From contig NC_134463.1 in assembly GCF_047948215.1 (NCBI RefSeq), positions 99,042,657 through 99,106,656 of the forward strand: a stretch of 64,000 nucleotides of DNA, given 5' to 3'. Below, piece by piece: positions 36,201 through 48,261 of this stretch. This stretch comes from Lycorma delicatula (Eukaryota > Arthropoda > Insecta > Hemiptera > Fulgoridae). A program made the translations under genes and the position numbers. The notes below the pieces were generated by a model. It did no database searches. It saw only the letters and a program-made list of their open reading frames with translations, and was not told where the DNA came from. Position 1 is the first letter of the stretch, and each line of letters opens with the position of its first letter.

Positions 36201-38429
36201 GAAAAAAAAAACATCAGAAGAAATTGTAATTGCAGGAATATTAGTGGTCCTTGAGACTAGAACGGATCCAAAAATTATTATATTATTTTATAAATAATTA
36301 TTATTTATATATATAAATTTATTATTTATAAATAAATTTTTTTAATTTATAGATAATAAAAATATATTAATAAAAAAAAAATGTTCAGGTTTAGTTTTGC
36401 TGTGTTATTTGCTATATTATTTTCTTTTTCATTTATTTATTTACTTAATATATAAAAAAATCTGATGTGGGCAGAACATGACTTTGTTGTACAGCCATTA
36501 AATTATATATACACATTTCTTTTTATGAAAATAAAATTCATTAAGTAATTTTTTATCATATTCTTTTTTTATTGTTATTATTGAATTATTGTTTATCGTA
36601 ATTTTTTTACAATCAGACATTAATAATTATTAGAAATCAATATATTTAAATTTAAAAAAAAAAATAATAAAAAAAGTAGATGAAATCTAATTCGAACCGA
36701 TGTGCTTTCCCTTGTAAGATCCAAATACTTTATTAATTAAAATTTTATTTGGCTATAACTCTGGAACCAATAGAAATAAGTACCAGTTGCGTTATATCAT
36801 GTAAAGCTCTCTTTAACTGCAGTTAAAAAAGATTAAAAATCGAATTTTTTTTCGAACTTTGGCTTATTTGGACACTTTTGGTTCAGTCGATTGCGGTCAA
36901 AAAGGAAGGTGCACAACTAGATATAACAACAGTCATAAATCCAAAATTTCAACATTCTACGGCTAATCGTTTTTGAGTTATGCGAGATGTATACGTACGT
37001 ACAGAGGTCACGCCGAAACTAGTCAAAATGGATATTTTTGTTGAAATCTGAAAACCGAAATTTTTCGCGATCACAATACTTCCTTTAATATCGTACACGA
37101 ATGTAAAAATAATAGGATTGATTAAAACAATGCTAGAAGGAAAATAGTCGAAGTCGCAAAAGAGATAGGCTGGAAAAGAACAGACAAGCCAAGACTCTTT
37201 GCTCTTGCCGTCTCTTCCTCTACCCCTACTTCTTTCTGGTTGATAATTCCTACTTCCTTTACAGTATCCTACCCTCAGTCACACATCACAATCGTTTGTA
37301 CTGCTTAATGAAAATGGAATCGATTAGAGAATCTTCTAAAACCATTCGCACCCTTATTTCCTCAATTTTAAATATGCTACTAGAAACTCACACCATAGCT
37401 CTTCGTGCCAAAGTAGTTCATTTCTAAAGCCTACAGTGATCTAAATTTTCTGGACAGCACGCTTGTCTTTGCGTCGTATACACAATTTTCAAGAAACTTT
37501 CTGTAAGTTTTTTTTGTACTTTTATTAGTATTCTTACCCTAAATAACTGGATTTAATTCTTCAATGACAGCTTTCTTATCTTTGTTGATATCTCTCATTC
37601 CAATCTCTGCTGTGATGAAAGGAATACTCACAAATATTTTAAAACTCTCACTACAAATTATTATCTTGAGAACCCGGTCATTCAAAGTCTAAATAACATA
37701 TATTATGAAATTTTTGTTGAATTTGGTTACTTTTTATCCGTTGAAAAGTTTTTTATTAAAATTTAAATCGTGTAGTTTCGCATATATGTAAGATAAAATG
37801 ATTCGATAATAAATAATATCTGGCAAAGTTTTGCATATTTTTCACGGCTATTAATAATAAACATTAAAATTATTAGAGACAAAGAACAGAATATATATTT
37901 TTTAGAGTTGGGGAATATATTTTAAAAAAGATTTTTCTAAAAATGTTCAAATATAAGATAAGCTTAATCATACATCCCCTTCGCTAAAAGAAAAAAAACG
38001 TTTCTGCATTTTAGGCTCGTGGTCTGTAATATTAAAAAATGGTAGACATTTCATAATAGCTATATATATGAAATATAAACCTTCAAACAATTTTATAAAA
38101 ATATTTAAACCGAAGGGAGATTAAGCAAAAGAACTAAAAACATATATTACAGTTTTAAGAGGTGAGAGTTGATTTTATGAAAACATTTTTTTAAAATTAT
38201 ATTCACTGTAGGTAAAAAATTTACTTTAATAAAGTTTTCTCAAATAAAACGCCTCTGAAGAAAAATCTAAATTGGCTTCTTTGCGATATCCCACACTCCC
38301 TTAACATATTTTGAAAAAAATTGATACGATAAACCCCATGCATAGATATATTTGAGCTAAATTTGAAGAAAATCGGTCTGAACAATCCTGAGACGTAAGG
38401 CCAAAAGCAGTGTTAGGTGGTTACCCATC
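36201..38429. other. AT-rich DNA with a probable dispersed repeat
   Basis: The part at 36745-37095 starts GGCTATAACTCTGGAACCAA, ends CGATCACAATACTTCCTTTA and has balanced composition. It reads like the non-coding tail of an insect repeat I have seen often, but no second copy is in this window. The stretch 38340-38400 (ATTTGAAGAAAATCGGTCTG) is a similar low-certainty repeat tail. No coding signal is supported in 37100-38330. Confidence 0.4.
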
Positions 38430-39955
38430 CTAGAAAACAATATTTTGTCGCTATTACACGGAATGCTGTATACTACTTTGGCTTGTTGATTTTTTTTTCT
38501 ATCAGCGATTTTAATTTAGAAAACATACTATAAAGATTGTTGTAATTTTGATGGGCTGTTGCGAAATCCTTTTGTAGCAATTTTTTAATCTTTTCTGTCA
38601 GATCTGCGACGTACGGTAATGCAACATAATTCTCACTCCTACTATTTTTATTAGGGCGGTTGGCTGATATATTATTTTAGTTGTTTATGTTGTATTTTTA
38701 AATATTATATTTATGAAATTTTCCGGAAATAATTTATTAATACATCTTTTGACTTTTTTATATATTCTGGTCTATCTTCGTGGACTGTGAATTTTATTAC
38801 TCTGCAAGATTCTTGACTGCTGTTTTTTATGTGATATTGATTGTGTCGATATGGAAGTTAGGTATCTGCCTGAAGATGTTGGTTTTATACTCTATTATAT
38901 ACTATTTTCTTGATGTTTTCTTTTCGACATGAGTTATTGTTAAATCCAAAAAGTTTATACTACTGTTAATCTCAACTTCCTTTGTAAATTGTATATGTTC
39001 ATTAAGTAGGTTGAATTCTTTTAATATTAAATCGATATCCTGTTCATGTGCACATACTAGAATATCATCTACGTATCTTTTATAAAATGAGACCTTGGTA
39101 TTTAATTTTTCTAATACTTTATTTTTTAAATGTTCCATATTTAGGTTTGCTAAGCAGGCTGAAGTTGGTAACGCCATCGGTTAGCATGGCACTGTTCATA
39201 TAATTTATTTTTAAATTTAAAATCCATATTATGCAAATATTAATACATTCAAAAAATTATTATTTTTTTTTAATTTTAGTTTTTTTTTCAATTTCATTCC
39301 ATTTGCTTTCTATCTGTTTCAATCACTAAATTCTTCGGAATACAGATATATAATGAAATCACATCCAACGAAATTAATTTGTGGTGTGTGGATATTATTT
39401 GCTTATTAATAAATGTGGGCATTCCCATGAATCTTTGATGTTGTATTTATTTTTTCCGGTTATTTGTTTTTATGTAATTGTATTGGAGCGTAAGTTCTAG
39501 GAGGTATCGCGTTGTTGATTAACTTCGCTTCTTTTGTTTTATACCCATGTACAGACAACCTTTTGGCTATTTTATTATTTTTTAACTGTAACGTATTGTA
39601 TTGGTCGGATCCCTTTTTATTTCTCTGTGTGTGGTTATATTATTCAATATATTTTCCATTTTTGTTAAATAATAATCATTGTCTTTTATCAGCAATAAGG
39701 ATTATAATTTTATTTATTACTCGATATGAATTGTTTGTTTTTAACGCGGTTATGACGATACTTTACATTATTCTTTCCGCTTCCGCGTTTACTGTTTTAT
39801 TTTATACTCCCATTCTGATTTTATTATTATATTCCTTAATTACTTTTACATATTTGCCTTGCATATATTATTACGTATTGTATTTTTTTCTTCCTCACTC
39901 ACTGTCAACATTTCTAATAGTCTTTTCAATATTTGTAATAAACTTTTTTGTTGAC
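38430..39955 (-). mobile_element. Penelope-like retroelement, 5' end and most of GIY-YIG missing
   Basis: On the minus strand, from right to left, frames give LLEMLTVSEEEKNTIRNNIC, GSDPTNTLQLKNNKIAKRL, PPRTYAPI.LHKN, KLISLDVISLYICIPKNLVI, then the 91-codon open stretch at 38902-39177. That stretch has PMALPTSACLANLNMEHL, SFYKRYVDDILVCAHEQD and INSSINFLDLTI. These are the ordered marks of Penelope-like RTs: PP.LYGLPKIHK, SLDV..L(F/Y)T.IP, (G)LPMGSPLS, YVDD and INFLDLT. Downstream, LPYVADLTEKIKKLLQK, a KNQQAKVVYSIPC block and NSDK match the linker and the start of the GIY-YIG endonuclease, where similarity ends near 38430. Indels and stops make it inactive. The ends abut a SINE-A tail on the right. 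Confidence 0.85.
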
Positions 39956-39956
39956 A

Positions 39957-40078
39957 ATTAACCACATATCTCAGTCGAACTGAGATTGTACAAGACTGAC
40001 ACTTCATTTACACTCAGACATATCATCCTCTGAAGTATTATCTGAAAGGTAATTACCGGAGGCTAAACAGAAAAAAAG
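39957..40078 (+). mobile_element. SINE-A 3' half
   Basis: The sequence starts abruptly at AATTAACCACATATCTCAG and runs through TTCATTTACACTCAGACATA to ATTACCGGAGGCTAAACAG and an A-rich end. The tRNA-like head is missing. The start coincides with the right end of the Penelope-like element, so either that element replaced the head or the SINE is 5'-truncated. Confidence 0.85.
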
Positions 40079-40252
40079 AAGTTATTCTATAAGTTGCAAT
40101 AGATTTCTCTTATCGCAATAAGATTCTACGAAGTAACTTGTACATTTTTGTTTCCTAACCAGTGAAATAAGTAGATAAACGGCAGGCAGCGTTTTAGAAT
40201 TAGATAAATAATATTTAATCAACGTGATTACAGACAAAAGATACGTGTTGGA

Positions 40253-40305
<53 letters not shown>

Positions 40306-41070
40306 ATATGTGAATATAAGTGTTCCAGTTGTCTAAAGTTGTTATTATAAATAGTAAGTTTTATAAGATAAGACATTTTTTACTGCTTATTGTATATACT
40401 TACTTAATAGTAATTATCTAATTGTACCTGAGTGACTTTAGTATTGTGCGTGAAAGTGTTGCTAATACATAACATTTTTTTTTTTTATTATGGGTCCAGA
40501 TGACTATATTTCGTGTGTGATTGATCGTATTTGTTCCACTCTTCATTAATTACCAAATATTATTTAAAACGCCTTGAGATTTATTTTTTCAGGAGAAAAA
40601 TTGTTTACCAATGTAAGTATAAATATATTTACTCTTTTTAACATATATTATAAATAATGTCATTGTATTTGTTATATTATCTGTTCTCGCTGCTACCTAA
40701 GTTTAATTTTTTTTTAATCGGTTGAAATTATCTCTGAATTCTACAACTAAGTGCGCAGAGTAGTTGACTGCTTTTTTTGCTGCGTGTAACTTTACAAGGT
40801 TTTACAGTTAAAAGCGTGATCGTTGTCTCGGAAAAGCGATTTATATAGTCTTTTTTTCAATTCTTTTTATGTAATTTCATTATTATAAATTTGATATCAC
40901 AACCTCTATCTTATTTAAATTTATATGCGTCTGCCAACATTCTAAGACATTTTTCCTTTACTTTCCCGGCGAATGTAGCTATATTAAAGGGACAAGTACG
41001 GTGATCATATAAAAAAAAAAAAGTGTAACGGTTTTTTGCATATCTTTATGTTTTGGGGGTCCAACTACTC
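40079..41070. other. AT-rich spacer with (AT)n
   Basis: An (AT)n run fills 40257-40302. Nothing else is recognised. Confidence 0.55.
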
Positions 41071-41292
41071 TTTTTTTTTGTTTAGCCTCCGGAACCACCG
41101 GTTAGGTATTACTTTAGAGGATGAATGAGAATAATTTGTATGAATGTAAATGAAGTGTAGTCTTGTGCAGTTCCAGGTCGACCATTCCTGAGCTGTGTGG
41201 TTAATTGAAACCCAACCACCAAAGATATGTACGATCTAGTATTCAAATCCGTATAAAAAAAACCACTGCCATTACTAGGATTTGAACCTTAG
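41071..41292 (-). mobile_element. SINE-A lacking its head
   Basis: Plus-strand order: TTTGTTTAGCCTCCGGAACC, TTTAGAGGATGAATGAGAAT, GTGTGGTTAATTGAAACCCA, CTAGTATTCAAATCCGTATA and GGATTTGAACCTTAGAAC. Just after the B-box side the family sequence stops. The anticodon-like palindrome and A-box are replaced by the DDE transposon fragment that begins at about 41293. Confidence 0.85.
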
Positions 41293-41672
41293 AACATGAC
41301 TTGGAGGTCGTGGCCTCCAAGTACGCCCGATCTGACTCCGTGCGATTTTTCTCTTTGGGAGTTAAAGGATCACGTGTATTTGCGACAGTTACCGGTTGAC
41401 TTACCCTACTTGAGGCACTGGACTGAAACAGGTGTCGCATCAATTACTCTAGAATTTCCGATTTGGAATCTAGAATTGCCGAATTGCCGAAGTATGGAAT
41501 GAATTCTGCTATCGGCTGGATGTGAGCCTGAATGGTGCTCACATAGAGCACTTATAAGAAAACTGTTTGAGTTGCTCTTTCATTTCATGATAATTTGTTT
41601 ACGTAAGTAAAACGTAATAAATATTACATAACTTTAAAATCGCGATATTAATTTTGAAACGCACTGTATTAT
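41293..41672 (+). pseudogene. 3' end of a Tc1/mariner-type transposon (family T2)
   Basis: The plus strand reads WPPSTPDLTPCDFSLWELKD, then VYLRQLPVDLPYLR, ETGVASITLE, and after shifts FCYRLDVSLNGAHIEHL and a stop near 41555. STPDLTPCDF is the third catalytic motif of DDE transposases of the Tc1/mariner superfamily, and the NGAHIEHL tail is the usual C-terminus of this family. The 3' non-coding end, TTTGAGTTGCTCTTTCATTTCA up to CGCACTGTATT near 41672, recurs at 50657-50760. A TTGGAGG/CCTCCAA hairpin sits at 41301-41320, at the junction with the SINE. The rest of the transposase is absent. Confidence 0.82.
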
Positions 41673-44600
41673 AGAATAAATTTATATTATATTTAGAAAT
41701 TAATTTTGTACAAGCAGGCGCAGTTTCAAAAATTGTATAAAGAATTAATTAAATATGTGGACGAAATTATTTTTTATACTTTTTAGAACATTTTGATATT
41801 AGTATCATTTTATTAAGTAATTATCTTAAATATAATGCTAATGAACACGAACATTATATTTTATATATTTATTTTGCTTACGTAATAATTTTTCTGAATT
41901 TCTAAGGTGTGTGTCTACAAAATCGTTCGTGTAATTTGTTTAATGTTAGAGTGAATTAATTATTTATTTTCTAAATTTATTTATTTTATCGTTATACGAA
42001 AATTCTTCCAAGAACTCTGCTATAACTGACCATTTTTCGGAAAAATGCGACAGTGCAATATATGTTTAATCAAAATTACAAGATGGTTAAAAAAAGTACG
42101 TTAATTTTTTTAATTTCCTATATTGACTTTGATATTGTAAACAAAAGATTATAAAATTTATTATACTCGTACATTTTGTTATTTTCTATAACTGGCGTTT
42201 CTATAATTTTTACGTTTTTCTCTTTATGTTATCCGTTATTGAGCGTTCATTTAATAATTTTAATATATTTAATCGACTGAATCGAGTTGAATTATATTTA
42301 TTTAATTAATATTTTATAGAACAAAAGCCGTTTTCGATCAGTTTCTCTATGCTGAATTCTCCGGCCATTATTTTGTCGTTGGATCCTGTTAAACTACACA
42401 TACTGGCCTGATGACCAACGGATGTAACAAGCTACAGTTACACTTAGTAAACAAACGATGTGTATAATACAAGAAATTTATTATGGGACTTGAATTTACG
42501 GAATCTGAATCAAGGAATCTACAGAAAGAAACAATAGAGAAATCCGTTAAATCAGTTGAATGCACGGTGAAAAAAAAATTAATTAAATTTTCTGTTTAGC
42601 AAGTGTTAGTAAAAAACACAGATGAGGGTTAAATTAGATTTTTAGACGATCTGTAATCGCCGTTTTGTATGAATACGAAGCAGCAATCTCTAATTGTTTT
42701 CAATTTTCCTTATTTTAATGAGACCTTTTGGATGGGGGTTAAATTATTTTCTTTTTACTTTTACGTAACATTGCGCACTCTTGTAGTAGTGAATTTATCC
42801 CAAAAGAAAAAATGTGTTTTTTTAAAGTAAATATTTAATAACTAAATTTTTTATTACCTTTCCGTTTAAAACTTATTTGATGACTCTCGAGACGGTTTTT
42901 TCAAACTGTAAATTCTTTATTTTAACCGTTATTGTTAAAAAAAATTCATTCTTTAATAAGCAATGTAAGAATTACGTGCATATTTAAGATTGAGATGTTT
43001 TTTTAAAAATTCTTTCGTAGTAGACTGCTTATAATTAAAAATCTAAACATTGGATCAATTTTTGCTTGAAATTCTTCCAAAAACTAGCAGATTTTTTCAT
43101 AGATCGAGGTTTATTTAAATATTTTTTTTTGTTTTAAAAGTAACGTTAATGAGTATTTTCAACTTTCTAATTTTTTTTCGATTTTTATCTTTCTTATTTA
43201 TTCTAAACAATTTTAGAGATATGAATATTTATCCCTAAGTAAATGTTGAATTTTGAAAAATATTTAGAACAGTGATTACACCCGTTATGGAATTGTAGCG
43301 TCTTTTATCCATTAAGTTCCAAGTTCGAATACCGAACATCTTGACAATTATTTTGTGCTAATAATATAACTTACCGTGTATATAGTATTTCAAAGCATTT
43401 ATATAATTATTTCTTAAATGATCGTGTTTTATTTACATATAATACATATTATTTAACTATTCTAATTAAATTAATAACGCAATATAAAAACGTAAAACTT
43501 TATTTTGTAAATTTAATATTCGTATAGAAATATGTAGAGCCTAATATTTTGAAATGTTGTTTATATATATACAAGAGCTGAAAATAAAATATAAGAAATG
43601 TACTTTTACTATGGAAGAAGAGTGTCTTGTCGTTGAGAAAGAGGGGGAAATGTTACAATGTATTCAAGCCATTTGTTGGAGCTGCTTTCTGGATAGGGCT
43701 TATCTCTCTAGTTTCGAGTGATTTCCCTCAAAAGGAACCACTCGTCTTGAAAACGGCTCAGAGTAAAATTTCAATTGCTTTAACATATCTGTTGTATAAG
43801 TAACATCACGTCACTGTATCGAAACACCAAAATGATACGTACTAGTAAGTTTAACAAATATAATAAATACAGTTGAAGTCAGTCTTTTACACGATTTACC
43901 ATGAATTAAACTTATTATAAATATAACACAACTCCTCTTAAGCGTCATTAAACAAATTTCAAGAATTTCATAGTAACATTTATCAGTCTTTTTGATAGGA
44001 TCGTTAAAGCTAATTTATTTATAAAATATAATGTTCTACTTTATCTATAATCATATAAATTTATATTTCATAATATAAAGTTTTAGAAAATTCGTTAAAA
44101 AATGTATTTAATTCCGTTTTAAAATAAACAAATACTGCTACCGGTTAGTCGAAGCTTTAAAAAAACAACTATCGACCTAGTTATTAAAAAAAACAAAATA
44201 ATATAGATTAATAATTGTCGTATTATGTCTCCTTGATAGTTAGATAGAAATAAATTTAAAAAATTATACAGTGCTATCATTTCCGTGACGTGTGGTATCA
44301 AATGGAAACTAATATAAAAACAATATACGTTTTTAAAATGGAGTAACTTTTTATTACTATTTTTCTGCTGCTAAAAAAAAATTATTTTCTTTTAAAAGAA
44401 TTCAGATAAAAAACCTTCTTCCGAGTTTTAAGCTTAAGTTATAGTATATTATATCACCTTTAAATAATATTAAACCTTTAATGACATCTAAAAGTATTAA
44501 ATTATTTAATTCTTGTAATTTTACAAGTAAATAATTTTAATTTTAATTAAATTATTTAATTAACTCTTTTTTTGTTACTATAGTAACGTAATCGATAATG

Positions 44601-44940
44601 AATTAGCATGTAATACTTATTGTATTTTATTTTCGATTGTTTATTTTGTTAAACGTGTGCGTTTATTATTGGAAAAATTATTTTCAAATATATTTTGTAG
44701 TATACCAATAAATATTAAACAATAGATATCAAATGTTTAGTGTAAATTAAAAACACTTGCTCTTTTGACGCGAAACGTCTTTAAAATCACACCGAAGCAT
44801 ACGGGTATCAGAACATAAATTTGTAGCGTAACGAACATGTCTATATCGTCCTGCCTTAATTATTCCCTAACTATTAGCCTCATTGACGTAAATGCAATAT
44901 CATTTTATAACTTACATGATCAGCTAAACCGATACGACTT
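41673..44940. other. AT-rich DNA without recognised genes
   Basis: Holds a degenerate tRNA-like head at 43283-43340, a purine-rich tract followed by TGTTACA near 43645-43662, and a CTTGTAA/TTACAAG hairpin at about 44513-44528 in a larger AT inverted repeat. No coding region can be supported. Confidence 0.5.
43283..43340 (+). mobile_element. degenerate SINE-B-like head
   Basis: GGAATTGTAGCGTCTTT (A-box-like), ATCCATTAAG, and AAGTTCGAATACC (B-box-like) appear in SINE-B order but closer together. It is weak and probably a decayed head. Confidence 0.4.
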
Positions 44941-45014
44941 TGAGTTTGCGTTACTGTCGAGCGGTTTGGCGGGGAGTTGGCGCAGCGCATATCGGTCAAA
45001 ACTGGCCCTCTCGC

Positions 45015-45050
45015 TCATTTCCATTCAGTGTAGCTCAAGACTTAGACGTG
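45015..45050 (+). promoter_or_regulatory. Inr + DPE-like core promoter signature
   Basis: TCATTT with A at 45017 fits an initiator, and AGACGTG begins exactly at +28 (45044-45050), the position of a downstream promoter element. TATA-less Inr/DPE promoters with AGACGTG are known from internal promoters of insect Jockey-type LINEs and some other retroelements. No ORF with recognisable domains follows. It may be the start of a lost retroelement, a real gene promoter, or chance. Confidence 0.35.
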
Positions 45051-45469
45051 GTAGCACGATGATTCGTGTGTTTTTCTTTAGAGTTTGTCGAAATAGATCG
45101 ATTAAAGTAATAATAAGTGTATTTTTATTAATATCTGTGTGTATAAAATTAAAGTAAACGTGTAAAAAAGTATAAAAAATCAATATTTCAGCCTCAGCCT
45201 GCGCAAAAGCCAGCCGGAAATATAAATTACGCATATAGTTAGAAAGAGGAGATAACGGGCCACGCACAGGTACCCCAGTGTCTTGTGCCCAGCGAGTGAG
45301 AATGTTTCGGGAGCGTATAAAACTGGCACGGCGCACTCAGTGAACAAAATTGTCATCGAATATTACTCGAAATAAATATCATATACTATTTAGTATCGCT
45401 AAAATAGAAAAATGAACAAAGAAGGATCCATTGCTACGGACTGAATCCGGCCCAGCCTGAATCCGGATG
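45051..45469. other. spacer after the promoter-like signature
   Basis: Two overlapping open frames (plus strand ending at 45157, minus strand 45025-45336) have no known motif. GAGCGTATAAAACTGGCACG at 45311-45330 contains a TATA-box-like TATAAAA. The nearby TCAGT at 45337 is only about 23 bases downstream, closer than usual. Confidence 0.3.
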
Positions 45470-45953
45470 AGGTTTGATGATGAAGACAGGGTGAATGAAG
45501 AAAACCTTTCTAATTTTGTTTCACCGATCGACACCATTCTTCTTTCCTAAATATTTCAATTTAGTTCACCGTCAGCTCATGCGATTCCCTTCGGCGAGGG
45601 GAGTATATTGCTTTCTCTAACAACTAGGGCCCCTAAGAGGCGCACTCCTGCACGGCCGGAAGGTGTTAGCACCGAAAAGACTTCAGCTAATTCCTTTCGC
45701 TGAAAGGATCGCGTCGGGAGAACAAAGTACATAAGCGGCTACTCTTCTAAGGTCAAGGGGAGTAATTTTTTGTTTGTTTTTCAATTAGGTCTAAAGTATC
45801 AAAACGCAACACACAACTATATCTGTAAATAAATAAACAGATTAAAATATAACCGCTAAATAAACAAATATCCGACCGGTAAATAGAATGATGCACCAGC
45901 GAGGAATTTTTGTCCAGGCTCTGCGATTAGTAGGGAGATACATAAATCTCCCG
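45470..45953 (+). repeat. unidentified dispersed repeat X, copy 2
   Basis: Blocks shared with 3350-3815, in order, are ATATTGCTTTCTCTAACAAC followed by TAGGGCCCC near 45605-45633, GTTAGCACCGAAAAGA near 45664-45679, CGCGTCGGGAG near 45710-45720, and TTGTCCAGGCTCTGCGATTA near 45910-45929. A GGGAGA/TCTCCC hairpin closes the segment at 45934-45953. The middle between the blocks is AT-rich and diverged. Class unknown. Confidence 0.6.
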
Positions 45954-47960
45954 CTATCCTTTCGTTTCTTTCCGAGAAAGTACGGAATATAGAATAAATA
46001 TTTAATATATTTAATATTTTATAGTTTATTCAATATATTGAATAAACTAAAGGGTAGGGCGGCTGCAATTACTACAGGTCAAGCCCTAGCCCCGATGATC
46101 CAAATACTGCCGAGAACCAGCAGTTACAGAATTCAGTTCAGTATGCGATAAATACGAGTTTCCGTTCAGAGTGCGATAAATCCGAGGACAGTATGCGGTA
46201 ACATTTGGAGTGAGTATGCAGTTACAAACGAGCGAAATGTGCTTCACAAATATTCCATTTTTTTCTGTTAAGCACGAGAAGCTATTCGGCGAGTTCGTTG
46301 CGAAAAGGGAACAAAGGGACATTATTAATTTATAAAAGTGTAAGCTAATTCCCTTTCGTAACTATTAAAAATAAATAATTTTTGCGTAGTTTTATATTAA
46401 TTTGTATTAGCTATTTTAGGATTTATTACAAAATTTTAATTTTCTATTACGATTAAATTTTGTACATTGTAAGTTATTTAATAGTAAATAAATTATATTT
46501 GTAAGAATTTTTACTTGTGCTATTCGTCAGTGTATTTTTGTCGAACCGGTAACACGTGACAATTTATACAGAATCTTTTATTTTAATTTCCCCAGGCGAT
46601 TTTCTCGTAAACTACGCACAATACAAAAAAATGACCTAAACAAACATTACTTAGATTGAAGAGGGACACCTCATGGTGAACTTGGATTTGTCCTTGATTC
46701 GGAGAGGATTCGACTGAAGTTTTAAATGAACATCTTACCCAAGATCTCCGACCAAATTTTATTTAGGCCAAATATATTTAGATATTTAGATATTTTAAAT
46801 ATTTAGATTTAGGCCAAATTTTATTTTACTCGCTAAAAAAAAATTATATTCACTTAAAATTATATTTCTAGCAGCATTATTTTGAGAAAGACGTTCATTT
46901 TCTGCTGAACAGAGATCTACCTCTCTCGATATTCTTTATGTATTCTTACAATCCTTTAAGTTTAATCCTCACAAATCCAAAGAAATGTAAAATATAACGA
47001 AATATTTTCCTCCGCTACACGGTTCTATACATAAATTACAGATTTCTTAATTCCCAAGAAACCAAAAAGTTTGCTGAATAAAATATCTAGTTAAATATTT
47101 AATTAATTGCTCGAAACGAATTTATTAAAATAAATGTATAATGGTAATGGAATGAATCCCCGGTAGAGTTTGATTTAAATAGACTTACTTAAATATGGAA
47201 CAGATAGAAAAAGATAGAGAATTAAGGATGAGCGGGAGAAGTTGAGGCAAGCAGGCAACGAAGCTAATGTTAGTAACGCAAGTTGTTTAATAATACGGTC
47301 TTAAAAGAAGAGAAAAAAGAGAAGTGTAGCGGTTTCTTTGTGGAAAGAGGAAGGTTGAATACGTATTTCAATTAATATGCATGAGAGGGCATTAACCATG
47401 CAAATTTTAAGATAAGAACATGGTTACTGTTTAGTGACAAACCGAGTAACATCAGGGTTTTTAACCATTAGTGAGTTAAATAGAACTATGTAGAGTAATG
47501 TTATATAGTATTATATAGACCTTAACAACTTAAGTAATTCTATTTTTTTCTGTTATTTATTTTTATTGTTTAATTTTACTTTACAAATTAAATAAAGTCA
47601 TACATTATACCGTTTACTTTCTTGCACATATAATTTATATAATAATAACGATAAATTTAAAACAGAAATACTTGTTTAAACCGTTAAATTTATATATTTT
47701 TCAAAAGTAATTTAAATGGAAATCTTGGAATTTAATTACTTTGAATATTATTACCTTAAATTAAGTTTTTAATTTAATTTTGTATTTTTTTACAATAGTA
47801 ACCAACTCCTTTATCTGGAGCTATGAGAAAGGTCTTATTTTAAATTAAATTTTATATAACCGATAAGTAATAAGTAAATTAAATATTATAATGGAATACT
47901 GGACGTAGTGATTTCAAATTAATGTAATGCGGTTATAACTGCTAATATTCAGCATAGTAA
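45954..47960. other. AT-rich DNA without recognised genes
   Basis: A GC-moderate part at 46060-46330 repeats the motif AGT(A/G)TGCG(G/A)TAA three or four times (near 46139, 46171, 46191 and 46213), as if derived from a short tandem unit. I recognise no coding domain. Confidence 0.45.
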
Positions 47961-48210
47961 TAATAATAATGCCCTGAGGTTGATAATCTCCACGTCCGGA
48001 ACGAACCATCTACGTTCCACGTCCAGGGTGGCAGCAGCTATACATACGTACAATACATATAGGTGGCTAACGGAAATTGAATTTTCTTGGCCACCAGCAG
48101 ATCATGTACATAGAAAATGATTCGGAAATGGACTTATACCACATTTAGAGGTGGCGATGTGGCGGCTAGAGTCGATGTTATTGCAGGTGTAACGGAGACC
48201 TTTCCGCTGT

Positions 48211-48261
48211 CCACATGTCCACATGCCCCCTGCGTGTAGCAGGGGGCATGTGGACATGTGG
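48211..48261. repeat. hairpin 1: perfect 22-bp arms, 7-nt loop
   Basis: The left arm 48211-48232 starts CCACATGTCC and ends CCCCCTG. The right arm 48240-48261 is its exact reverse complement, and the loop is CGTGTAG. Confidence 0.95.

Noticed and set aside
39512..39961. 149-codon plus-strand open frame, strongly hydrophobic, looks like a membrane protein
   Set aside because: The opposite strand carries ordered Penelope-like RT blocks. The hydrophobic run is the antisense of Lys/Asn-rich AT codons.
44837..45336. Overlapping 106- and 103-codon frames on opposite strands
   Set aside because: Neither shows a motif. The region is better described by its promoter-like signature, and mutual overlap argues against both.
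45311..45345. TATA-box promoter at 45316
   Set aside because: TATAAAA is present, but the only initiator-like TCAGT is about 23 bases downstream, closer than usual, and no coding region follows.
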